Shown here piece after piece: positions 33,962 through 46,793 of a DNA stretch of 64,000 bases. Location: positions 126,029,016 through 126,093,015 of the forward strand of contig OX465580.1 in NCBI GenBank assembly GCA_950022655.1, read 5' to 3'. Below the pieces are notes generated by a model. It made no database searches. It worked only from the letters and a program-made list of their open reading frames with translations, and had not been told where the DNA came from. Both the position numbers and the translations under genes were made by a program. The DNA is from Alentia gelatinosa (taxonomy: Eukaryota; Annelida; Polychaeta; Phyllodocida; Polynoidae). Numbering within the stretch: position 1 is the stretch's first letter; every line of letters starts with the position of its first letter.

Positions 33962-35571
33962 TTATCCAATGTAGTTAGGGTAGCATGCGTAAAAACCTGG
34001 TTGCTTAAATGCATTTAGATTTTTGGTCTCCTATTTTTTAATTTATTTTATTTAGTATTTTAAAGGTATGTCTCACAAAAGTGAGTTTTTCAGATACCAG
34101 CAGATTCATTACTAGATATCGTCCGCCGGACTACAACATAAGCTTCTGTTCATTTATTTGTATCATCTCATTAGTGGCGGGTATATTACATATTATTATG
34201 ATAACGTCTGTGTCTCATATACATTCAGTAATCCTATCTACACAATTATTACCGTAATCATATTGCGTGGATATTCAAAGCTATCGAATCTCGATGTCAA
34301 GCGATAGACACAAGTGGAAGACAATCTTGATGATTATTTTGTGTGCAAACATGATGTCATCCTATAAAGCCCCCAATCGTGTGTGCCCATTATTGATAGA
34401 TGATGGTATATCAGTTATCAGCATTACTTTATCACCATTAAAGGACTAGAGTAGAACCCCGCGAGTTGGGAGTTATAAAAACCAGACCAATGCAGGTCTG
34501 ATATCCGCCCCGATTTCATTGTTGCTATCACCTTTTGTGTAACTTGAATTTTTATTCCAATGTCTGTACTCTGTACTGAGTGAATATGGTGTAATCAGCT
34601 AATTGTAACTGAGAGATTATGAACACGACATGAAAAATGTAATAACTAGGAAGCAATGATTAAATAAAACGTTCCGAAAAAAGGGGGACGAGGTATATGT
34701 TTGATAATAATGTTTCACTATTCTGCCATGTCATGCCTATGTCTCATTGTACATATCATGATTGTTTAGTTCCAAGATTAGATGACCAGTCTGTCAGAGA
34801 AACGCTAAAAAATTATTATTTGGTAAATGAAAATACTACACATCTGGGTGATGATTGTAAACATGCATATTTTGCCTTATCTAATCCAGGATAATAAAAA
34901 AAAAAATTTTCTTTTTAAATTCAATAATAATTTCTCGGTATCTGATACGTGGAGGAGTGTAACGATTGAGCTGGATTACCGCGTGTTTGTGGGTCTGTGG
35001 TGTGGCGAGCTGCTCACTAGGCCGGGATCCCGTGTGAGCAGATTACCTGCTCAGCCAATCATCAACAACCCCACCAAGCACTGCTCATGAGAGACGTGGG
35101 ATCTATTATTAATTAGCTTGGAATCCTAATTATACATTTGCACACATTTTACTAATTACCATTGCATCTATAATTCATCTGTACATAAATATTTGCAATT
35201 AAAGTGCCGCAGTGTTGGCATTGTATATGTAGGTTGAGTGGACATTATCATTTATATATGTACATTGCATGACATCGATTGGCTGTACATGTAGTTTCTT
35301 TAAACAAGTTCCAGTTGAAGTTCTAGAAAGCAACATCCTCTGGAGTATCTTATTTAGCTGTCTATATTTCTATATTTACTGTATTTTGCACTGTTATTTC
35401 TTTCTTTTCCCCTTAGAAGATGCCAGTTAGAGAATGTACAGATAGTCTCCTAAAGATGTGAAATAGAAGAACTAGTGTAACCAGAATTTGATGATTTCAT
35501 GATAAAAATTTGAACCAACAAATAGTTGTCATAATAATGAAAAGATCATATTAATATTGATTACCTCCTGT
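33962..35571. other. no recognised feature
   Basis: AT-rich. A 65-codon ORF at 34697-34894 and others lack recognisable domains. An A run lies at 34895-34907. Confidence 0.35.
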
Positions 35572-35854
35572 CGACTGGATGAGTTTTAATCTTGGCCACC
35601 GTATGCCACGACTGGAGTTTGGCATAGTGACTTCGAGTGAAGTCTGGAGCCAAACTCCAGGAGTGGCATGCGGTATCAAAGATTAAAACAAATCAGGTTT
35701 TGATTTTATCCTACCCCGTCTCCTCGATTTTGGAATATTACGTGACAACAATTCTGTATGCCACTAGTGGCATATAAAACCCTGTATGCCAGTCAGCGTG
35801 GCATACCGAAACTCAATGTTAAGCCTATGGGATTTTATATCAGGGGTAGGATAA
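35572..35854 (-). mobile_element. family A element, 5'-shortened copy
   Basis: Starts at GACTGGATGAGTTTTAATCT (lacking TATCGTAAA) and ends GGGGTAGGATAA. The apical loop is deleted to TGACTTCGAGTGAAGTC, leaving a tight hairpin. Confidence 0.75.
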
Positions 35855-36482
35855 ATGGTGAGTATGGGCAGTGGTAGGAGAATCAATTCAGGGGTCAGAG
35901 GACACTATCTGCCGCCTCTGTTAAAAACTCTCAGTAGACCACTCAAAGCCCGTGTGCACCAGACGTGGTCAGCATCATTATGCCCAGGCAATGAGCCAAG
36001 GAGTAATTCTCCGCGCCCCGCCCACTAACACCCCCGGCCCCGCCCCTACCCCCGCCCCTATCCCGCACCCCACACGTCGCCTGGACCTCGCAGGGGTGTG
36101 GGAAGGGGTTCAAAGGCGCGCGGCACACCGTGTCCGCTCCAGAGATCCAATTCGACACGGATCACTGACCTCACAGATTCAATCAAAGGGAAAAACTGTT
36201 GGGCTCCCAAAGGGTGGTCGGTCGCTACTTGTTGCCAGTTTTGGGTGTGTGGTGGTGGTGGTGGTGGTGGTGGTGGATATTGAGGGGTGAAAGGTCACCA
36301 TGGACAGGGGATAGGGGTTGGGTACAGGAGGGGTTGATTGGATACCATCGAGATGTTCCATGTGACTAGTAGCACAAATGTGATTGTATGCAAACAATGC
36401 TTGTGAGATTATAAACTGTTGCATAAATGAACTACCAACTACTATGCTCTTCATAGTAGAACTGGGAGAAATTAGAAGGAAA
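35855..36482. other. GC-richer stretch with (TGG)n microsatellite
   Basis: (TGG)n at 36251-36276. A GC-rich segment at 36005-36130 has ORFs on both strands without recognised domains. Confidence 0.5.
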
Positions 36483-36762
36483 CCCACGAAATGACAATAG
36501 CTTGGTCCGTACTCCACCGAGTTTGACTGCAGAGTAATTCACGAAGCGAAGCTGAGTGAATTACTCTGTGGTCAAGTTATTGTCTGTGGCCAAGTTATTG
36601 TCATCGAGTGGGTTTCTGATTTTATCTCACCCCATATAACATTACTTATTGATAAAATGGATCACCCAATCAGTCATTGAGTATTGGGTACACGAACTTC
36701 ACGGCCGTGGAGTACGAGTTCCTAATGTCAAGCTATGGAGAAAAATACCGGGGTGAGATAAT
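36483..36762 (-). mobile_element. family D element with the clearest apical hairpin
   Basis: Perfect 13-bp apical stem CAGAGTAATTCAC / GTGAATTACTCTG (36530-36542, 36556-36568) around GAAGCGAAGCTGA (36543-36555). Hairpin 2 carries CACGGCCGTGGAGTACGAGT and ends GGGGTGAGATAA. Confidence 0.8.
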
Positions 36763-37069
36763 AAACCAAAAAAGAAAAAAGCCTACCTCCATGGCGAGAT
36801 AAGAATTGAGAAGGGTCTGGGATGCGATAACTGGAGGCATGGTCGTGTGGCAGGAACCAGGGGCCCATTTCTGCTCAAAGGACACGTAGTGGTGATGGCT
36901 GGCAGGGGCCCGTTAGATAATCTAGGTTCCTATATGTAGACCCTTTTTTGCATGCCATAGAGACCCTGGGACGATGTGGGTCAACTTTATTCAACACTTA
37001 TGGATGACCTTATGAACGGCTTATGCTATCTTAGCGAACAGACTCATATATCATCAACGATAACCCTTG

Positions 37070-37438
37070 TTAGAGCGTGCTTGCACGCGCTAAATACATC
37101 ATCTAGAGGTTCAATGTGCTTCCAGAAAACTATCCCTTTACTATCTCCATGCTGTTCACTGTGATAGTGAGTACAGAGCAAGGAGCCAATGTCTCAGGGT
37201 CTTAGAGCTGTGCTCAGCTGACCATGACCAATCACTCAAGACCAAAATACCTCAAGATCCACTGGTGCTTGATATCTTTTGGATCCTAGACAGTTGCAGA
37301 AATAGCAAGTTGACTGGGTGCAAGTGGGCTACAGAAAACTATCCAACTACTAACTGAATCTAACCCAAACCTTTTGATTGTTATTCATTTATAATTGCAC
37401 GCTCATTCATCTATGATGAACATCCTATTTGCTTCTAG
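37070..37438. mobile_element. dispersed repeat L, copy 2
   Basis: Same termini as 33573-33961 (TTAGAGCGTGCTTGCACGCG to CTAG) and the shared core CCAGAAAACTATCCCTT and GACCATGACCAATCACT. Flanks differ, so this is dispersal and not segmental duplication. Confidence 0.7.
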
Positions 37439-37487
37439 TATAGTGGTACAGAAAAGGGTTTTCATGTACGATCCTAGATTGTTAAAC

Positions 37488-38012
37488 GGGACCCAGTGGA
37501 GGGAGGATACGGTCCAGCACTGTGGGGGTGATTAGGGTTGCTTGGGGGTTGTGTTCTGGCAGACCCTCTCACTCAGAATTACCCTTGCATGGCGCATATA
37601 ATTGCCAGGGCCGAGCCAGGGGGCCATTGAATAAACTACGAACGACAAAAACTTATCTTTGAATCGTCTTTGGGGTCATAGTGTTGTATAGAATAATGTC
37701 TTGTAAGTATAAGATGTTTTGACGATCAGAGTAACCCAAAGCTCTTAAAAGGTGTTGTATACAAATACATTCAATTACAAAATATCTTCTGTGTTGTCAT
37801 GCAACACTGAATGGAAAGTATCATCCAGGATGTCGTTTATCTTGGGAGTTATCGTATCGTCCAGCACTATGCATTAGAAAAGAACGAACTTTATTCAACA
37901 GCCCCCTGCACTGTAGGGTGTTTAGGGTTGCTTGGGGGTTCTCTTCTGGCAGACCCTCTCACTCAGAATTACCCTTGCATGGCGCATGCAATTGCCAGGG
38001 CCGAACCAGGGG
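37488..38012. repeat. direct repeat pair M
   Basis: GGGTTGCTTGGGGGTT, CTGGCAGACCCTCTCACTCA and GAATTACCCTTGCATGGCGC occur at about 37488-37620 and again at 37905-38012, in the same orientation. A shorter GTCCAGCACT also precedes both. Confidence 0.7.
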
Positions 38013-39888
38013 TGGTTGGCAGCAGGCGGCGGGCAGCAGGCAGTGGGAAAGTGGTGGTCAGCCCCCCTCTAATTGACCAGCGCTGGGTGGTGAGCGTTTA
38101 ATTACGCCCAACGCGTGTTTTCTGAAGGTCACAGCAGCTGACCTCCCCCACAAAGGTCATCCACGAGTATTGTTTGTTCATCTCATGTGAACCACTGGTG
38201 CCAGCCGTGCATGCCCCACCCTACACCTGTCTGCCAGGACCCAGCGGCCCCGTCGCAAAGGCAATGAAGGGGAGTGAAGGAGGAGGGGTTGGAATAGGGG
38301 GGTACGAGGAAGGGGGTGTATTTGGTGATCGGGGTAAGGGTCATAGCACGCCATGCAGTCGGGAAACAATTCCATTCCGCACACAATTGCACTCGCTGAC
38401 CGCAACGACCTTGACCACCCCCAAGGTCAAAAGGTCATATGGGTAACGGAGCCACGAGTTGTGTACCCCACATCTCGGTTTTGGTGGAGATGGGGGGATA
38501 ATCGTGGACACTGCGTGTATGGTGTGGAGGGGGTTGGTACCGTTACCTTGATGCGTGTATTGATTAACTGCAATGGGGCATTGAATGGCTCACAATTAAG
38601 CTGACCATGGAATTGGACCATCACCGGGTGGGCTGCGCCAGGTATTGAGAGCTCTAAACTGGCTGATCAAACAGGGTGGACAATAGACTTGGCAGCAGCA
38701 GAGCGGGAAGACCATGCAGGTAGAGGCTCTTTGCCGGACCGGGACAACCTTATACACTATGTATAGGGCCCTCGCACTCACCTCCGTCAGCCAACAGACC
38801 CGATACGAGCTTTTAAAGGGCTCTGCATATAGAAACAGCGCATTGACCTGAGCCATGTCAGCGTGTTCGTTAGGACCACGAGCCAAACTCACAAATATTT
38901 ATACGAAATTAATGAGCTAGGGCTGAAGAAAGGGGTGGTTAGTTCGCGCATGACTTTGACCACAATAGGCATTGGGCAGGTTTGGTAGTCTCATAAAGCA
39001 CTGACCACATGGTGGTACTTGTAACCGTTTACGGGGCAATGACATGATTTTGGTTGCTCTTGTATGGGTTGGGATATTTGGTTGGGTTTTGTTGTTTAAC
39101 GTCGTGGAAGGAGTCAAGTATGCGAATTCGGGGTTATTTATGAGGTTGTGTAGTGGGAGAGTCGCAACTGGCAATTTAGGTCAGAGAAATTATCGTTTTT
39201 TAACTACAAATATGGAAGATCTTCCTGTAAAGTCGAACGGGAAGATGATTTCTATTGGCATACAAACTGATACAGTTCTTTTTAGGATAGATCGACATAA
39301 CTTAGCTTTTACTTTCCCTGTGACATTTTGAGTTGAATTTCTACTACAGTAGTACATATATGCACTTCTAAATATATGGCTCATTTAATGAATACGTGTA
39401 CAAATGTATATAATATCTTACATTCTGACAGCGATCCTTAATACTCCTGCATCTCTACCCAGAGCTTCAAGTGAATAATTTGTGTATGTTTCCTGCACCG
39501 TCACATATAAGTAAGCTACATATAGAATAACCAAACCCTCAATGACGGATACTATAAATTTAGCAATCATAATCTATAATTTGGTGTTCTTCCAGTCATA
39601 ATGGGTAGGAAACGTTGTCCCTACACAAAGGACTTTAAAAACAATGATGGCATAAGGCCAGAAAAAGGGAATAGATAGGGAATAGTAATTCTGTCTTGCA
39701 CCAGAAACGCCCATGGAAAGTAAACATAAACTTCTATCAAAATGGGGACACCCTGATTTTTCAGCAGGTATTTATTTTGATTATATAAAGTAAGGCCATC
39801 GCAAACTTTCTCTTCAAGTATGCTTCTACAGGCAATTGTTTCAGTAGAAATTAATTTTTAATCATTTTATTAAAGCATGTAATACAAT
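38013..39888. other. unassigned; GC-richer from 38013 to about 38900
   Basis: No recognisable domain in either strand. A 95-codon ORF at 39044-39331 starts with a hydrophobic stretch that could resemble a membrane segment, without any family match. Confidence 0.35.
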
Positions 39889-40290
39889 ATTTCTATGGTT
39901 ATGCCTATTTTCCTTTTATTGATCATACACCTTGAAATAGTTCATATTCATAAGATTTTACCTTTTATCGCCATTCTAAGTCCAATTAGGGCGCGCAGAG
40001 CCGGTCCATTCATGCTGGAACGTTCCTGTGGACTGTTTTTCGTTTTATTAAATTTTGATAACATACATATATTATTTCTTTTCGGGCATATTTATTCAAA
40101 TTCTATGCTTTTTTGCTCGAAATATGCATTCGCAGCTGGACACCTGTAGTGGCAAAGCGGGCCGCACATGTCGGACTGGGCCGTATATGATATAATTTTA
40201 CCCCTGTGCCATATGCTATACGTAATATACACTGCACATAGGTTAGTAACTATAGAACTGACGTGCACAGGTGTATGATAAAGTGGTATA
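39889..40290. repeat. dispersed repeat T, copy 1
   Basis: Shares ACACCTTGAAATAGTTCA, TTTTATCGCCATTC, ACATGTC..ACTGG and ACTGACGTGCACAGGT with 60475-60955. Copy 1 lacks the SINE fragment found in copy 2. Confidence 0.6.
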
Positions 40291-40984
40291 TTACATACAT
40301 CGCTCCAGGTATTTCACATCCGTTTGTAGTTATCGATCTATATTCTATTACCTTTTCCTATTGACTCAGGCCTCATACATACTCAATACAAATAGACCTT
40401 TATAAGATGTACACACAACACATTATGTGAAATATAGATCCATATAAATGCCTATAATCACACAATTACAGGATATACAAATGTATACAAGATGTGGGTT
40501 CCCAGTCCTAAAATGTACATACTTTGGGCTTACTTATACACACAGCTTAGAGATTGAAGAATTCATATCGGAATAAATCGAAATACTTTATTATGGAAAG
40601 GTCGTTCTTGCAATCAATTGTGAAAGTCATAAAGGTCCAATTCAAACTGATAACCAGACATTGCCAGACATAGAGAAAATGTCAGAGATGCTCTTGTAAG
40701 CCATAGATAGCGCAGTTGTCATCCCATGTGCAGGCTACAACGCTTCAAATGTCTGGCCACAATGCCTTGCTTTAGCGTGTATGGTACGGGAAAATGCTTC
40801 TGGATCAAGTAACTTTATAACAATGCACTTGGTCTGCCTCGTCATCATATCAATATACAAAAACAACCTGCATAACAGTCGCATGAAAGACAAAGAGCCA
40901 TACGTGACAGAGATTTCTCGATCTGTATGGGGAATTCTCTTCTTGGGAAAGAGTGATTTCTGTATAAACATTATATACAATGTT
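40291..40984. other. no recognised feature
   Basis: Two overlapping ORFs of about 80 codons on opposite strands (40735-41023). The plus one has a hydrophobic segment but no family signature. Confidence 0.3.
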
Positions 40985-41330
40985 ACCATGTTTTGTATCT
41001 GCCAGGTCGTATTCTCCGCGTAGTAATTACTCCGAGCGACAGCAAGGAGTATTGCATAGTGTCAACTACAAGGAGAATACGGCCACACAGATCAAAATCA
41101 TGGTAATATTGTATTCATTACTCACCTTTCGACTAATTATTAGGAAGACATCTTGTAAATAATTAGAAATTCGACGGAAGCACGGTGCATTGTTTATATA
41201 AAAAAGTTTCTAAATTGGCCGTCAGGTGGCCGAAAAGGGCTTTCCGGAATCTACTCAGTAGCGATCTGTAGGGTCCATAGGCTTGGTATGGAGACTCCGT
41301 ATTATGTAGTTATGAATGAAACGATATCCA
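40985..41330. mobile_element. family I double-palindrome element, copy 2
   Basis: Hairpin 1 from CAGGTCGTATTCTCC to GGAGAATACGGCC, apical loop GAGCGACAGCAA at 41034-41045 with stem ATTACTCC / GGAGTATT. Hairpin 2 from ATTCATTACTCACCTTTC to about 41330, containing GGTCCATAGGCTTGG and GGAGACTCCGTATTATG. Confidence 0.65.
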
Positions 41331-41351
41331 TTATTCTTTTGTCATTTCTCT

Positions 41352-41725
41352 TATACGGCATATAGCCTATGAGCCATGGGGGCTGCCATGACGCCCCCCG
41401 AGTAGGTGTTCTTCAGGAATGGAGTTGAAAAAGTGGGTCTTCTTCACTAATGGAGGTGCAAAAGAAGTGAGTGATAATTGGGAAGTGTCACAACTTTAGC
41501 CTTGCTCACATATGTATATAAAGTGTTCCATGTGTAAAATATCATGTCCTGGGTTTAATCATTATTTCATCCTGCTCTGGGATGGGTGTAGAGAGTCAAG
41601 GGAACCATGGTAAAACAGTGAAAGGCAGTTGAATTTCGTATGAACAAAGAGCCAGAATATAGATATGTCCCCCAAAGGAGCCTGCCAGACTGCTTCATGA
41701 ACTAGCAATGGCTCTGTCCTCAATA
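41352..41725 (-). mobile_element. dispersed repeat J, copy 2
   Basis: Minus-oriented copy, TATACGGCATATAGCC to GGCTCTGTCCTCAATA. It abuts the exon-like block and would lie 8 nt downstream of the putative splice donor. Confidence 0.75.
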
Positions 41726-41733
41726 CTTCATAC

Positions 41734-42080
41734 CCTCTTTTTTATGACTCTCCTTATGTCCCCTCCTCTTTAATTTCACGAATATACTTGGTGCAAGTTT
41801 TTGTTCAGTAGGATCAATAAGGTACATCGAATAAGGAGAGGTTGCGAACACAAGTATTGTAGAATTGTACTTGTCATTCACTGATATCATATACATTCTC
41901 TCTATGTCTGGTAATGTCTGGTTGTTTGTCTTTTTAGAAGAAACTCGATCTAAACGTCGATATGAAACTATTCCTGACTGACGGCAGTTCGATCCCTCTG
42001 TGATGATATACAGAAAGTGAGTGTCGATAATCGTTACACCAAGGACACAGTCACCACACCCGCAGAGCTTAGAACAGGGG
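41734..42080 (-). CDS. putative internal exon of an unrecognised cysteine-containing protein
   Basis: A minus-strand frame is open from 42088 (TTG, so not a true start) to a stop at 41720. Immediately upstream is a good acceptor, CCTGTATTTCTTGTACAG, so the exon would begin at 42080; a donor GTATGA would end it at 41734. The product begins PCSKLCGCGDCVLG and includes YIITEGSNC, VSYRRLDRV and SILVFATSPYS-like beta-strand texture (residues about 60-80), then a basic KLKRRGHKESHKK tail. The look is extracellular or beta-propeller-like, but I do not recognise a family. The exon lies between a J element and a tandem array. The stop codon lies in J sequence, so a terminal exon is less likely than an internal one. 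Confidence 0.4.
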
Positions 42081-42090
42081 CTGTACAAGA

Positions 42091-43200
42091 AATACAGGCA
42101 CTTTTAGAGCTGAGTAGGTGGGCAGTGTGAGTTATTACAGCGACCTTTATATTTTAATTAGAGTCCTTTTACATCATTATTGAGCTTCCTTAATAAGTTA
42201 AGAAATACAGGCAGCTTTTAGAGCTGAGTAGTTGGGCAGTGTGAGTTATTACAGCAACCTTTATGTTTTAGTTAGAGTCCCTTTACATCATTATCGATAT
42301 TCCTTAATAAGTTAAGAAATACAGACAATTTTAGAACTGAGTATAGGTGGACTGTATGATTTATTACAGCAACCTTTATGTTTTAATCAGAATGCTTTTA
42401 CATCATTATTAATCATTCTTAATAAGTAAAAAATACAGGCCCTTTTAGAGCTCAGTAGGTGGGCAGTGTGAGTTATTATAGCAACCTTTATGTTTTAATT
42501 AGAGTCCTTTTACATCATTATTGATCTTCCTTAATAAGTTAAGAAATACAGACAATTTTAGAGCTGAGTATAGGTGGACTGTATGATTTATTACAGCAAC
42601 CTTTATGTTTTAATTAGAATCCTTTTACATCATTATTGATCATTCTTAAAAAGTAAAAAAATACAGTCCCTTTTAGAGCTCAGTAGGTGGGCTGTATGAG
42701 TTATTACAGCGACCTTTATGTTTTAATTAGAGTCCTTTTATATCATTATTGATATTCCTTAATAAGTTAAGAAATACAGACAATTTTAGAACTGAGTATA
42801 GGTGGACTGTATGATTTATTACAGCAACCTTTATGTTTTAATTAGAATGCTTTTACATCATTATTAATCATTCTTAATAAGTAAAAAATACAGGCCCTTT
42901 TAGAGCTCAGTAGGTGGGCAGTGTGAGTTATTATAGCAACCTTTATGTTTTAATTAGAGTCCTTTTACATCATTATTGATCTTCCTTAATAAGGTAAGAA
43001 ATACAGACAATTTTAGAGCTGAGTATAGGTGGACTGTATGATTTATTACAGCAACCTTTATGTTTTAATTAGAATCCTTTTACATTATCATTAATCATCC
43101 TTAATAAGTAAAAAAAAATACAGGCCCTTTTAGAGCTCAGTAGGTGGGCTGTATGAGTTATTACAGCGACCTTCATGTTTTAATTAGACTCCTTTTACGT
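42091..43200. repeat. 114-bp tandem array with higher-order structure
   Basis: Ten units start with AATACAG at 42091, 42204, 42318, 42432, 42545, 42660, 42773, 42887, 43000 and 43117 (spacing 113-117). Two unit types alternate from the third on (AGGTGGACTGTATGATTTAT versus AGGTGGGCAGTGTGAG), and units 3-6 match units 7-10, giving a roughly 455-bp higher-order period. Each unit includes the polypyrimidine sequence next to the exon at 42080. Confidence 0.95.
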
Positions 43201-45780
43201 CCACCTCTGTGAATGACAGCTATACTGTCAGAAACATCCAGTGGCAAGATTAAAAAGGGATGTTAGTTGTGGTCATGAAAAAAAGAGGATTTTTCATGTG
43301 GAATGCACTGCCTCATAGAGACCAGGAAATATGGAAACACATTGTTATTGGCCATTGTGATGTATGTATTAAGAATATCACAGGGTGCCTCCTAACAGGT
43401 CCTCACTCTAGATAGTGGTCAAGGCCTAACCGTTTGCACTGCCACCCCCAGTGTTTGAACCGTTCCCTTTCTTCGTTTGGACTGACCCCCCTGATAGGGT
43501 ATATACGAAAGCAAATTTGCACTCACAGCTCACTTGGAACCCAGACATTGTGGCGTCAACATCTTCAGGCTGCTCAGCATTACCACCACTACAGGGAGGA
43601 GGTTTGAATATTATAGGACTCTATGCTACAGAGGCCTTTACTGAGGATTGGGCTTTTCTCCATGACCTGCTATCACCCCAGCACTGGAGGAACAGAGATT
43701 GAGTGACTGCTACCACTATATGCTACTGCTTTGGATCATCCATATCCACAAGTCAAGGAGACAATGGACAATAACAGAAAGTGAAAGACTGAGTACTGCT
43801 ATACCAAAGAGGACTCGTATTATCATATGAACACTACAAGTGAATGTGATTTTGTATGTTGATGAGAACTGTTATGTAACTGTATACTTTGTTATAATAT
43901 ATGTTATTGATACATATGTGTGGTTATCTGCCTTCTTCATTTAGTATAGGAGATATTCTGAATTGTTTTTTCTTGTCACTGGATTAGCTAGTCTATAAGA
44001 TTAGGCCTTAGCTACTGTTCGTGACACCATGGAATGGGGCCCAGGTATGTGTGGAAGTTTGATCTACTGTTTATTGGTGTGATTATAGAGCAGTATACAC
44101 AATCCCAACTGTAAAACCACATGAACTGTAGTTTGTTAATGATAAAAAGGGGCCTAATTCATTCTTTCTTTGTCTTACACATGAAAAAAGAATTTGATAA
44201 ACTGAAAATAAAAAAGGGATTTGCTTGGAAAATACTAACACTCTCCGATTAAAGGGCCTGTTCCATCGGGCTGCCGGATGCGGCAAAGAACTATATGATT
44301 TCATATTTAGATATGTATTCATAATATATATTCTATATAACAAAGGGCACAGTTACATAACGATTCTCAACAACATACAATCACATTCACTTCTGTGGAT
44401 GAAATCTTCTTGGTCACGGAAAGGTAATGCATACAGTGGACTGGAACGATTAAATCATCGAAAGACATCTTAGTTATGACGTCGACTAAAAACTTATCTA
44501 TCACTAAGGGATCATCTCTTTTGCGTATATTTGTACCCTATGGATGACCCGTTAAAGATACAATGTCAGAACACTAAAATTGCCACATGAGATTCTTTAC
44601 TAAATAAGCCAGTGACAGCGAGGTATATATCAAGACAGCATAGAAAAAGAGAGAATGGAATTTTCTGCGTTCTGTCATCTTGTAAGTGAAGCTTCCCAAT
44701 TGAATTTTGTAGAAAATCCAACGACTTGAAGAGACTAAAAACTAAATTCTATTATAGTAAAGGACATATATATACTGGACTCTTGTCCATATACCTGCCC
44801 CCCCCCCCCTCCCCTGCCTCTCCCCCAATCAGGCACACACTCCTAAAATGCTATATCCTTGAATGCCAGCTATGCCCAAACATATATTTAGGAACAGCCC
44901 CTGTCTTTGCACTCATCGGCATGCTGAGACAAGACCAGTAAAGAATTACCTTTTTGTGAAACGTCTCCCCAGGAGGGGAGGCTCTCTGTGAAGAAGGGAC
45001 GTAACTCGTACGAGATGGCAGCAGGCCCCCAGGCTGACCACTGCTAATGTACGTCGTACCTACAATGTATTACGCCCTCGGCACTGACTGTGTCTATAAT
45101 TCCTTGTTTCTCGTCTGGCAATTTACACAACCCTGCTGGATATTTCTTCCTCTACTGAACCTGTCAGAGTGAACTATTGTTGAACAGTGAAGTAGTGTGT
45201 GTTCATTGAGGATGGTGAGGGTATTATTCTCTGTGGATTACCTTCATTTAAAGCTACACAGTTTAATACATGTACCAGATAAACCAGGTAGGGAGCGTAC
45301 ATGTATGCAGCCTTTCCGTCCCTCTCCCGGTGTCCCCACAGGGTATCACATCACTACACAGATAACTGACATCTTTTAGCTGCGAGTCAAAGGCTTTCAC
45401 AGAAGCCAGTGTCAGCGCCTGACAGAGTGTCAGGCAGCCGCAGTGCCGGCCTCTGGCGGCCCAGGTCAGCATTACACCTGAGGTGAACTTCAAATGACTC
45501 TGTTCACACGCTCTTTAAGCAGACACTGGGGTCTAATTAACTCATTAGGTGGTGTAATTAAACTAATATGGTTAGAGTGTCGGGTGTTGGTGTGTGTACG
45601 GGGTGAGGAAGGGTGGATCCGCTGGTGGGGGTGCGAGTGCAGGGGACAAGGGACTGGGCGTGGTCAGTTGTATACAACACATCGACGTATAGTCTTCTTT
45701 CTGGTGAATTATTCAGATAGGATTGATTCACCGGCTCAGGTGGCCACGTATGTAACGGTCTCCCGGTCAGGAAGGATTCT
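43201..45780. other. no recognised feature; poly-C at 44799-44808
   Basis: Unique-looking DNA with short ORFs. A C run lies at 44799-44808. GGGCCTGTTCCATCGG near 44255 resembles a MITE end but no partner was found. Confidence 0.35.
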
Positions 45781-46275
45781 TTATCAGGTATTTTGTCCCA
45801 TAGGCTTCATATTAAAACTCGTTCTACATACAAAAAAAAATATTATCTGAAATCTGGACTCATCACCATTAACCATCAATTTCATCAAACCACTCATGAT
45901 ATCCATTCGTAACTCATGTTTACTAAACCCTATATGTACCAAGTATGTTGTATGGTGCTTGTATTTTCTGTAAATGGACTCGACGTATTGCCCAAAAGAG
46001 CTTCTATACGAAGAAAAGATAATAAAATCCAACCAAAAAAGACCTATGAGTATTGCATTCCATTCCCCAGGGCCTATATACCCTGTGTGTTGTCCATTCT
46101 GTTAGTGTGTACAGGGGTGATATGAATACAGAAAGCAACTCGTTTTGGTCAAAGTCATTGTTCTCCATCTCGTTTAAATGCTACGTGATATTCACTCGGC
46201 TTTTACGTCGTTCATATCACTCTGCATCAAAGTCGTGGAGAATGTTGACTTTGACCAACAATTGTTGGTTTCTTC
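45781..46275 (+). mobile_element. family D variant element, expanded copy
   Basis: TTATCAGGTATTTTGTCCCA and CATAGGCTTCATATTAAAAC at left; GTGTGTACAGGGGTGATATG, GGTCAAAGTCATTG and TTGACTTTGACCAACAATTG at right. The middle (about 45830-46075) has no match in 20757-21036 and is probably an insert. Apex GATATTCACTCGGCTTTTAC. Confidence 0.55.
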
Positions 46276-46431
46276 TTTAATGTTTGTCAGATTCCCCATG
46301 TCCACCTCCTTCGTATTGCTCACTCCCCAGCCCCTGAAAATACGAGCTTATTTTCTATGGAAATGATAACAAGAACCATCGTAGAGAGAAAGCTGTCTTA
46401 TATGCATTGTATACACCATTCTATAGGGGAC

Positions 46432-46793
46432 AGAGCCATTGTTAGTTCATGAAACAGTCACTAGGTGGTCGGGGGACAGAACCTGTATTCTGGCTCTTTG
46501 ATCTTACGAAATTCAATTGTCTTTCAATGTTTTACCATGGTTCTGTTGAATCTCTACACCCATCCCAGAGCAGGAAGATATAATGCTGAAACCCAGGACA
46601 TGATTTTTTTCATATGGAGCACTTTATTTACAAATGTGAGCAAGGCAGGAGTTGTGACATTTCCCAATTATCACTCACTTCTTTTGCACCTCCATTAATG
46701 AAGAACACCTGCTTTTTCACCTCCATTAGTGAAGAACACCTACTCGGGGGGCGTCATGGCAGCCCCCATGGAGCATAGGCTATATGCCGTATA
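46432..46793 (+). mobile_element. dispersed repeat J, copy 3
   Basis: TATAGGGGACAGAGCCATTG to GGCTATATGCCGTATA, near full length, with GTCACTAGGTGGTCGGGGG conserved. Confidence 0.8.

Noticed and set aside
40735..41023. Membrane-protein (receptor-like) exon on the plus strand
   Set aside because: One hydrophobic stretch is visible but there is no family signature; an ORF of equal length exists on the opposite strand and the end runs into family I sequence.
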